A DNA stretch of 64,000 nucleotides, taken from the NCBI GenBank assembly GCA_028015205.1, contig CM051517.1, positions 62,123,455 through 62,187,454 of the forward strand. Reading direction: 5' to 3'. Both the position numbers and the translations under genes were made by a program. Shown in pieces: positions 54,319-64,000 of the stretch (the stretch's first letter is position 1; every line of letters starts with the position of its first letter). Under the pieces are notes generated by a model that saw only the letters and a program-made list of their open reading frames with translations, did no database searches and was not told the origin of the DNA. Origin of the DNA: Mytilisepta virgata (Eukaryota; Mollusca; Bivalvia; Mytilida; Mytilidae).

Positions 54319-54534
54319 AAATTAGTAATTATCGCCAAGCTAACTAATAGAAATGTCAATTTTGGGATTTAAAAAAAAAAAAAAATATTTATAGAAAAAT
54401 TACACGAGGAACACATTTTTTCACATGTGAACGCATATTTATTTTTGTTAAATCCTGATTTGGTCCATGTTAACAAATAAATTATTATAAATGTGTCATT
54501 GATATTTTCAATCTTTTGTTTATTTGCAGAAATC

Positions 54535-57500
54535 ATGTCCTTATCTAAACAAAGAAACTACTACAGACTGAGTTCACTAGTCATCGACAAAGGGGGTCAG
54601 GTCCTACGAAAATGTTTAGAAGAATATTGGACGTCTTTGTCATTTTCCAGTTTTCAAAATTTCTTAGATTCAAACTTTCATTTGATTCTAGATTTGTACC
54701 GTCCTTCCAGTACATGCCCATGTTTATATTCAGGAACGAGGCTTGGTCCTAGAGTGCTATTTCCCAAACAATGGTACAGTCTTTTTGTGGCGGACTGTAC
54801 GGTAACATGTCAGTTTAGAGCAAACCCGTCCTTGAAGCTTGATGATATAGACGTAACTCTTTGTACTTGTCTTCTACTGAATATAAAACCAATGAATAAC
54901 CCTAATGAGGCAGCGGCCATTATAGCTATAAGAGAGGCCAGAAATCATGTAGCACATGCAAAAGAAGCTGCCATCAATGATACTGATTTCAATAATAAAT
55001 GGAAGGATATTTCATGTGCATTGCTGTATCTTGCGTCGGTCATTTCACCATCATTTGAAAGCAACTTGAGGAATTCAATTAAAGAACTTCTGAATAAGAA
55101 TATTGATGACGAAGAGTGTAAAAGACTTGTTGAGGTGGTCAAGGCCTTGTTCAGGGACGAGACGGTATGTTTTATCTCACAAGTAGTTTTTCCGAAACGT
55201 CAATTCAAAAGCTTAAGAAATGTTTAACATAAGTATTGAAAAGATATCCCAGTCAGTAAGAATTGATATGGTGAAATCATTTTTTAAACAAAACCACAAA
55301 ATGCACGTGACAAAAGTTTTAGCAAAGGAATGGTGCTGTGCTGTAGTTGTGCAATTCAAAATCATAGTAAGAACTTCAACATGGAGAAACATGTGTCAGC
55401 TTACTACAAAGGCCACTGGTAGCGTTGAATATAGGTAGTATTTTGCAAGCCCCATTTTCACTAATTATAACCGAATGGACGAATTTGTGATTTTGTTTTA
55501 CCTATTTCAAAAACTAGTAGTTTAGTTTTAAACATGTTTATTTACATTGGATTGGGAGCCAAGTTATACTAACTTATACTAATCCTTCTCCACTTGCCAG
55601 GTGCGAGAACGGTCTCTGTAGAGGCATTTTAGCCTACTCCATAGAGGGGCCTTTAACTTGCTAAGGGTGTTGCTGGTGTTGCATTTTTCGTCCCCATCCG
55701 ACGTACTAGCATCTTTTATCGAGACTACCATTGCAGATTGTGTCCATAAGGCGTCACAAATTTGATCCCCGAAATTTTCGTCCCGACCGGGAATCGAACC
55801 AGGGACCTTCAGCTTAGTAGTCCGATGTACTTACACTACTAGCAGTACAACACGTATTACATAACTAAACTGCAAATTTTCATATACAGTTTTAGTTGCA
55901 TACTCAAATTTACATGAAAAATGAAAATGAAGAACAAATGAAATAAGGCAGATTGTTCTGTTGATTTTGTTTTCATGTTTTAGGTGTTGGGGAAATTAAG
56001 GCCTTTAATAAAGATACGCGGGTTTAGCGGTTACAGAATATTTGTTTATATAGATTACATGTATATTGACTACGTATTTTACAGAAAATGGACGAAGTTG
56101 CAGGAAGCATGAAAGCGATAGAGACGAGTACTGCCAATAATCTGTCAACATCACATGACACATACGAAGCAGTGACTAACTTAAATACCCTGACTCGCAA
56201 CATTACTGATCAAATCGGAAAAATTGACGAATCAGTTAGGAAGGACCAAATACTTAATTTGGAAACTAATCAAATGACCGGGGAAATTATCGAAACCGTC
56301 AGAAAAACTCAAAACATTAGCACAGCAAACAGGAATGATATCATAGCTAGCAAAGATGCATTTGAAAATTGCCAAAGAATATCTAGCGCATGTCAATCTA
56401 CGATAAAGGGCATTTCTGAAATCACGAAAGAAACCCAGTCAGCGATAGTGGAAACAAAAGACAAAATGGAGGATATACAAAGAACAACAGAAGCTCTTCA
56501 TGCAGCCTCGGGATATACTGGGCAAAAGCTAGAAGAGATATACGATACAACGAAAGATTTGCACACAATTTACCAGAATGAATTTGAGACGCTCCGGGAA
56601 CACTTAGGTATGAATCGTGTAAAACAAAAATCATATTTAATGTGTAATGAAAGATAAAGTCATCAAACCAAGGTTTTAAATTGATCTCAAATTTAAGGAT
56701 TTACTCGGATACTGCCAAATAATACTGACGGCAGTTTAAAATTTGATAGAAACAATTATTTATTTATGTTTATACATCATATATTTTCATAGTAACCGTA
56801 AATTGACAAATGTAAAGTATTTTTTTTGTATTTTAAAACTGTATAATCATGATAATATTATTCTCTCTGGCTGCGTGCCTAATACATGACAAAGTTCATT
56901 AACTAGACCTTTTGAAACCGAACAAGTGCGTATATGTGTATATGTGTATATGGTTGCGGACTGGATGATATCATCGGTATTCACAGACGCGGTCAGAATA
57001 CTCTCGAGAAAGTATAAATGATAGATTTTTTAACAATTGAGTCTTTATTTGTTTTTGTTTGAGTAAATGTTAATTGGATCATTATTTTTTTGAATTTGCA
57101 AAATAGAAATACTCTGTAGCAGGGATAGTCTCTTGTTAAAATCTCTAGACCTGTAAATTCTTTTTAATATTTCAAAGAAGGGTCACGTGATTTCCTGAAA
57201 GTTCTTCCAAACTTGAACCGCAGAGCCTCGCTCTTTGATTTAATAAAATACACATGTATTTAGGATATATGTTCTATTGCAGAATTTTTACATATACCTT
57301 TTTTTTGTGATAAATAGGTATAAATATATTTTTATAGGTGTCAATAGGAAAAAAATATTTGGGCTATATTGTTTGTTTTACGCATAAGGTATTAAACCAC
57401 GCTACTTGTTTATAAAGTAATTTATTGCAGATTCAAAGTTCCTATTAGTGAAGCCTCTGGATTCACAAACGGAAGGACATGTCATTAAGAAAAGAAAACT

Positions 57501-60500
57501 AGAAGAATTTCAGGAAGGTAAGAACACCCTGAGATATTTTAGTATTCTATTTATTGTGATGCTCATCCTATCTCATTAATTTCTGAATTTCCAGTACCTG
57601 TAGGTTTATATGTGTTACTGAGAAATTCAAGGCATTTTGATTTGTTTATAACGTGTCATTAGAAACTATTTATAAAATTATTACGGTGGAACCTCTATCG
57701 GATCGTAAAAATTGACCGGTTTTTGAGGTGCATTTAGTATTTAGTTACAGCATTTTAGTAACTGCATACCTCGAACGTTTTGAAGGTACATACTAAGTAA
57801 CTTGTGAAACCTATAATTAGGGACTAACGTTTGAGAGACCTCTTAGCCATTTTTATACGTTCATGACAGAACATTTTGTGTCAGGTGTCGGTTTTATCGC
57901 CTATGTTCTAATAGAATACAATTGATATCAATTTTGATGTACAAGATGTGCACATGTCGTCGATTTACGACTCATCAGTTGTGCTCAAGGCCTAAAATGT
58001 TGAAAACCAAAACATCAATCCAAAAAGTGTGTAAATGAAGAGTAAATTCAAAAATGCTAAAATGACCAAAAGCTGTAAGGACAAAACCACCTAAGAGAGA
58101 TCTCTGCACGAGGATGTTACTCTTTAGTTTTAACGAATTTTACAATTTTGTAACAATAAAATTTTTAAAAGTATCAATTTCGGCATAGCATCGAAATACC
58201 AGCAACTGAGCTTGGAGTCCACCAGCAGTGGCATCGACTCATTGGTAAAAATACAATTCTTCGATATCAATTTTGATGCACAAGATGTGCACATAGAAAT
58301 GGAGCACCATCGAAGCCCATATCAGCACCCGCAGTCACAATTAGATCTCAGTAACTAGGTCCAACAAACTGTGTCTTATATATCGCTGCTAGGAAAGGGT
58401 CTCTCGACTCATATGAAATAAGGTATTGACTGTTGGTGGTGTAGGTCGAGTATTTTACGTTCTATGTCATATTTAAACACTTGCATGGAGTAGTATCTTC
58501 TCGAATTATGTGTTCTAAGAACGATTGCAAATTACATGACTCCAAGTAGTATGCAATTTAATCATTCAATTAATTTCAGATTCTTCATCCCTGCAAAAGT
58601 TTCTTGTGAAAATATATCGTGATTATACTGACTCGATACCTTTGTCACCCATCTGTCCAGACGAATGTTTACCGATCGATAAAATTTTTGGTAGTTTAGA
58701 AATGAAAGAAGATCTACTTAAAGGGCGTCCGGAACGAAGCACCCCTACATTCCGAAATAATTCGAGTGAAATTGACTTACAACATGACTGTTTTAGAGAA
58801 CTTAATTCGTATAAAGACCTATTTCATGCAGAAAATTCCAAAGTCAAAAGAATATATTTAACCGCAGGAGCTGGACGTGGAAAAAGTACGTACTGTATCC
58901 GAATGATAGCTGACTGGTGCAATGGAATAACAAAACAACAAACAGCTAATGTCGAATATATTTCAGAAAATGAACAAGAAATGCAAAAGTTTGCATTTTT
59001 ATTTTTTATTCCTCTAAGACATGTTGATTTTTCTATTTCTATAATTGATATGATACAACATGTTTTATTACAAGATTACAAAGAATTTCACAAAACTGCC
59101 AAACTTGTGCTAGAGGAAATTCCAGATAAATGTTTAATAATTTTGGATGGCCTAGACGAGTGGTCACCCTTGGTTGAAAAGGGTAGTTACCTCCCTTTTG
59201 ATGGTCTTCCGGTTAGGAGAGGCACAGAAGGTTCTACATTAATAATCACGAGTAGACCATGGAAATTAGAATCCATAAGATGTAAATTCAGTACTCTTGA
59301 CAAAGTGGTTACAATAGAGGGATTAGATAGTTTTGGGTTGATGGCGTTATTTCGAAATATTCTAGAAAGTTGGTACGGGGTCTCGTCAACAACGCATGAA
59401 TTTGAGGAAAAAAGTAGTGCTTTCCAGTGCATCCTTAGTTCATCGATGTACGAATCGCTGTATGAGTCACTTTTCCGTATTCCCTTGATTGCCACATTTT
59501 TCATCACCCTCTGGATGGAGAAAGATTACATAACATTTTGGATGGAAAAAGGTGAACTACCAGACACCATGACATCACTATACATTTCCTTATTAAAACT
59601 TTTAGTGGTAAAGTCATATGGCACGGAAGGTTGTAAAGGGAGACTAACCGAACATGAAAAACGGAAAATAGACAACGAAGGCTGGCTTTCATCTGATGAG
59701 AAATTACCAAGTGTTTTAAATGAAGATGCCAATTTATTGAGCCGATATTCATCCTTATTACTGTCTCTGAGTGACATTGCCTTTCAGTCTCTTTTATCAG
59801 ATGATAAAATGCTAGTGTTCAGGAAGGATGACTTGAATAGTAAAATTGGGAAGGATGAGCTGGATGTAGCACTGAAAATGGGATTTCTCTGTCAGTCAAA
59901 AGTTCCAGGAACAATTCATTCAAAACGTGTCAGTATAAATTTCTTTCATAAAACATTACAGGAATTTTTTGCCGCATTATGTGTTGCTCAAAGAAAAGAC
60001 AAGATATATCAGGAATTTTGTTCCTACTGTCAAACAGTACAGAAGATCCTAGACTTGTCAAATGTTATATTGTTCATTATTGGTCTTGATCAGGAATTAG
60101 CGTGTAAACTGTCCAACCACATTGCAGATATTTGTGAAAAAGACGCAACTATAAAAAAGTATAGAAGATCGATTTCCAATGATGACAACATGGAAATTTT
60201 GTACAAGATGCAGTTTAAATTCTTTGAAGAATACAAGGACAAAAATGATTTTAAGATTTCTGATGTTGTACTTTTTAATGAGAGCATTTATCTTTTTGAG
60301 TCGGATGAGCTGTTAATGATTGAAAAATTAATCAATGGAAATATTCACAACATTAAGTCGATATCATTGAATTTCAAAAGGAGATTTTCGCTTTTTAGTT
60401 ACAAACTGAAATTAGAGCCCACGAATATACCGGATATTTTATCATTTACGAATTTAATAAGCACCGGAAGTAAATTGGAAAAGATCATGATCAAAGGATG

Positions 60501-61428
60501 CATTAACGAAACATTAGAATCATTGAGTGGAAACAGTTTTCTCAAAGACACCTTGAGAGTGTTGAAAATCACTAATACTGATATGAGCATTTATGACTTC
60601 TTTCCATGCATTCCTTCTGGCCTGCTGTTAAAGGCTCTGCATCCTTTGCAAAATTTAACAGCATTGTCTTTGAGCAATCTTACACTCCAGAGTAGTGACT
60701 TGCTAGAGCTAGAGAGTTTTCTGAATTCGACTTCGAAGTTAGAAATTTTCGAATTCCGACATCATAAAATTTTAACCAGTAACGGCATAAAATTTGATTT
60801 AAGGAACAATGTAAATTTGAGAGAGTTTAATTTTGGAGGTGTTGTATGTGACAATGCTCAAATTATGATAAATTTCCAAAACCTTGAAGACCTCGAAATA
60901 AACGATAGATTTGGTTCTATACCTTTCACAAAGGCGGAGTTGACAGTTTGCCGTAAATTAAAAACAGTTGATATCGACAACTTCCCGTGTACGTTGGGGC
61001 ATTTATTTGAAGTGCTTCCACACTGTCACGAATTACGCAGTCTTTACTTATGCATGCCGGATTTTGATAATGAGAGGAAACGGATGAAAGAAAGTATAAA
61101 AGAAGATGTAGAGACATTAGCAGGCGTCATCCCTCGTTTGACTAATGTCGAACACATTCGTATGCGGAATATTGAATTCAAAAGTACACCATTAACCCTT
61201 TCAGCCGTCATGTCAAGCAAGTTATGTATGGAACTTTGGGACGTTTTCATGAGTGCAGAAAGCTGGCAGCAATTTGTAAAATCGTATTTGGCAACAAAGC
61301 CTGGGGTTCGAGTGTATATGAAGACAACGGATATTGACACTGGATCATTGTCTATGTTAAAAGAATCAAATAGAGTCAGGCATTCACCAGGGGAACCCGA
61401 ACCCTGGGACTGTTTCAGAAGGATATAA
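54535..61428 (+). CDS. HEPN (DZIP3-type) - coiled coil - NACHT - LRR receptor-like protein
   Basis: Four coding exons: 54535-55164, 56085-56607, 57431-57517 and 58580-61428. Borders are GT-AG and phases fit, giving 1362 residues with a TAA stop. ATG 54535 lies six bases after a TTTGCAG acceptor, so an upstream untranslated exon is expected. Residues 1-210: HEPN_DZIP3-like, with R136-NHVA-H141 (R-x4-H) and WKDISCALLYLA after it. Residues 211-385: polar helical heptads, no Pro, coiled-coil-like. Exon 3 (386-413) has a basic KKRK. NACHT: Walker A TAGAGRGKST (K515), Walker B CLIILDGLDEW (about 598-608), sensor TLIITSRPW (633-641) and RIPL (713-716). HKTLQEFFAA (870-879) marks the end of the NACHT-associated helical region. 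Residues about 1040-1320 are irregular leucine-rich repeats. The inferred role is a cytosolic STAND immune sensor; ligand and output are unknown. It is often auto-named 'DZIP3-like', but no RING finger is present. Confidence 0.88.
55570..55850 (-). mobile_element. tRNA-derived SINE, family 3
   Basis: In the first coding intron of the NLR-like gene. On the minus strand a tRNA-like head with B box GGTTCGATTCC (about 55793-55803) is followed by CGGTCGGGACGAAAATTTCG and a body unlike families 1 and 2. Ends are approximate. Confidence 0.6.
57941..58292 (+). repeat. dispersed repeat in the third coding intron of the NLR-like gene
   Basis: ACAAGATGTGCACATGTCGT with GTTGTGCTCAAGGCCTAAAA (57941-58040) and CCACCAGCAGTGGCATCGAC with CACAAGATGTGCACAT (58217-58292). 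Both are related to 18451-18605. Confidence 0.6.
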
Positions 61429-61501
61429 TTTTGATGATTGTTTTACGAGTTACTGTTTACTCCTGACAAATTTCACACTTCATTGATAAGACTTTTAAGT
61501 C

Positions 61502-61507
61502 AATAAA
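61502..61507 (+). promoter_or_regulatory. polyadenylation signal of the NLR-like gene
   Basis: AATAAA 74 bases after the stop codon, the first in the 3' flank; others follow (for example near 61566), so longer transcripts are possible. Confidence 0.55.
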
Positions 61508-64000
61508 AATTACTTTGCAACTCCATATCCAGATTTTCCATGGAAAATTCAAACCACAAGTCTGTAAATAAAATGTATACTATCAGTATAAGCTAATTAT
61601 AAAAGTGATTGTGTTCTTCATATAAAAATGTATAAATGTATAAATGTAAAATACAAGGGAAGTATAGTCTCTTAATCGCTGTTTATTGCTCTTCTCTGTA
61701 TAAAATTTTGAAGCAAAAGTTAAAGTGTGAAAACAGGCAAAAATATTTAAAAAGAAATAGAGAACATATGCTAAAATAGCCAACTTAAAAGAATAAAAAG
61801 ACACGAGAAAAGAAAAAGAAACAGAAGAGAACATAAAGCTATACCAATATACATGTAACCTCTAACGAAAACCAAAACAGATGCCACAGAACAGTAATCA
61901 TTTCTTGCTCTGTCAATAGAACTGGTAACATAATTTCAAAAATCCAGTGAAAAGTAAAATGTAATAAATATCAGATATCCAACAACATACGTATAATCTT
62001 ATTTAAGAGACAAAAACATCGTATCCATCTTTCAAAACTTGATCCCTTCCTGGAGGGATCACATCGACGACTATAGAACAAAACTCCGGAACTCAAGAAG
62101 GTAAGTAATGTCGCTCTGTTTAAAAAGGAAATAATAGGATCTTTACATTGGATATCAAACCTACATCTGTACAAGTGCAAAACATATATTCTGTAAAATT
62201 ATTTGCAAGTTATAGACCATCGCATACACCATGCTTCCATATTATTGCGTTAGTTTCAAATATTGTACTATTGTGTCGTCTAACATATGTTATGGTTCCC
62301 TTTATAGTTGTTTTTATGTTTTAGTTTTTGAAATGACTTAAGGTTATTTATGCCTTGTGATAATTCACGGACATATGATCACATATAGGGAGAAGAGACA
62401 TTTATTGTTCCCCGTCTGAGACTTGACCTACTTGCTGAGACGGGTTTTAAGAAGGCAGAAGAACAATCAAAATAGACGGGAGGTCACTCGTTAACTACCA
62501 GGGAATGATATTGGTCTATTAAAACATACATCGATCTTTCAAGATATATCGTATATTCTCCACGATGTCAGGTTGGTAATTGTATGTTTGACACTCGTGT
62601 TTCAGGATATATTCCGTTAATTATTTGGAATGGTTGCTTGGAAAAAGCAGTTATTTGAATCTTTTTAAATAATGAAAGTAAATAAAATTCAATGGTTTCA
62701 ACTGCTATTGAAAAGTTGATCTTTTCTGCCTTAATAATATAATATAGACCCTATTGATTTTATTGCTCAAGATATTGTTGTGAATATGTTTTGCATTTTT
62801 GGGAAAGAGGGTATCCCACGATTAATTACGCAATGTGCATTGTAGGAAAGCAAAGTTAGTCTCTACACATGTATAAACAATACAGAATTGAATTATATGA
62901 TGATATTAGGAAATAAGTGTCTTATGATCTACGTCTTTAACCTTAACTTTCCTGTGCTGATTTTGTCACATCATCGAAGATGTATAGACTCGTGTAAGAC
63001 CCTTATGGCCTCTTCTGTCAATGTTAATGCTGCTGTACATAATGTTAGAAATGGTTTCTACTCTAGCAAAATACTTTAAGGTGAACAACTGCAACGAAAG
63101 GGCTTTAGGGATTTTTTTTTCAAAAATAAATCCATCACATTCCTTCTTTCAATGTAGACTGTATAAGATTATACTAGAAATACACCCGCGAAATCGCGGG
63201 CACGAAGTTATATTGCACGTCTATTTTTAATAACCTAATCGACCCGTTTGTTTATCTAACCAAACAAACAGCCATGTTTTGCACACTCCAAAATAGATCT
63301 GCAAACTCCGTGATGACAAACTACTCTGTTGGTTGATCATTTATGTTACAAATGCATTTTCATACATTTTACTCGAAAGAAGAAGCGGCACACAAATTCG
63401 GGTCTCTTTATTTAGTAATACAGATAGGTGCCGATATGAGACTAATTTACTAATACCGATTTAACCAGGTACCGATTTGATCAGGTGCCGACTTGATCAA
63501 GTGCCGAAATGACATTTACTATTTAATGAAAGAAAGGAGCAATTGGTCTGGACAAACCTCAGATCAAACTTAAAAATTTAAAACAACAGAATATTTTATC
63601 TAAATGCGAATTGGAGTGCTAAGCAACTGAACCACAAAATATAGTGTTTTGACATGTACCCGTTGGAATGATTGACAGCTGGAAATGAAGACGGAAGAGT
63701 TAGTTGAAGGGAAGCGACACACAAATTCGAGCTTCTTTATTTAGTAATATAGATGGCACATCGTACGTTCGAGTTACCCCTCTTTAAACATATTCATATA
63801 CATTCAGAGCTGCTAGTAAACTTTTTCTAATTGTTTTGGTTACGGAATACGGATTCAATAAAGATATACATTTATTTCGGTTTTGAATGGTCCAATATAC
63901 CAGTTCGTAAATTTGATAATTTGTAAAGGATATTCAATTTATAATTACTTACTTGTATTCAAATAAAAGGATATATCTTATACTTTAATGACACAACATC
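61508..64000. other. 3' flank of the NLR-like gene, repeats at the right end
   Basis: No convincing coding block. 63185-63200 is a CCCGCGAAATCGCGGG hairpin. 63378-63425 and about 63706-63754 are direct repeats (CACAAATTCG...TTTATTTAGTAATA). 63467-63514 is a 16-bp tandem repeat (AGGTACCGATTTGATC, three units), with a fourth diverged unit at 63426. These are probably parts of one mobile element spanning about 63170-63760. Confidence 0.45.

Noticed and set aside
59187..61340. Several minus-strand ORFs of 60-106 codons
   Set aside because: Antisense shadows of the large NACHT-LRR exon.

Overview
The window is eukaryotic nuclear DNA from a bivalve mollusc, most likely a marine mussel (Mytilidae). 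It is AT-rich, its genes are spliced with GT-AG introns, and it is dense in tRNA-derived SINEs, LINE fragments, MITEs and hairpin-ended elements with internal tandem repeats of the kind described in bivalves (pearl/HINE-like). The organism is inferred from this style and from protein similarity I recognise, not from a search. No CRISPR array, operon or prokaryotic signal is present.

Layout. (1) 1-13401, plus strand: 3' part of a secreted chymotrypsin/elastase-like serine protease with a clip-like cysteine module (six visible exons, start lost off the left edge). Its 10.8 kb fourth visible intron holds a complete antisense gene at 4185-8768 with its own TATA box. That gene encodes a 118-residue secreted protein with a Cys/Trp/Lys-rich basic segment and a Gly-rich tail, and resembles the KRMP shell-matrix proteins of pearl oysters. 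(2) 13402-20925: almost entirely repeats, including a 2.9 kb foldback element with poly-G/poly-C next to its ends that carries the broken end of a protease-like coding segment. (3) 22565-30258, minus strand: a complete seven-coding-exon gene for the cilium protein CFAP161 (293 residues). (4) 31880-34402: retroelement debris, with two different retroelement tails nested in one inverted-repeat element. (5) 34403-41065: AT-rich noncoding DNA with a foldback element and MITEs. (6) 41066-45925, minus strand: a complete three-coding-exon GOLPH3 gene (286 residues). (7) 45926-54490: a hAT-like transposase remnant, pearl-like elements, SINEs and an unexplained inverted repeat. (8) 54535-61428, plus strand: a four-coding-exon gene (1362 residues) for an NLR-like protein with an N-terminal DZIP3-type HEPN domain, a helical/coiled-coil linker, a NACHT NTPase and C-terminal leucine-rich repeats. 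(9) 61429-64000: noncoding and repeats.

The genes do not form a pathway; they are unrelated neighbours. The most notable candidate for an undescribed system is the HEPN-coil-NACHT-LRR protein. It keeps an intact R-x4-H HEPN motif and intact Walker A and B motifs, so it could be a nucleotide-switched immune receptor with a ribonuclease-like effector. Second is the KRMP-like secreted protein gene hidden antisense inside the protease intron, which standard ORF reading shows in the wrong frame.
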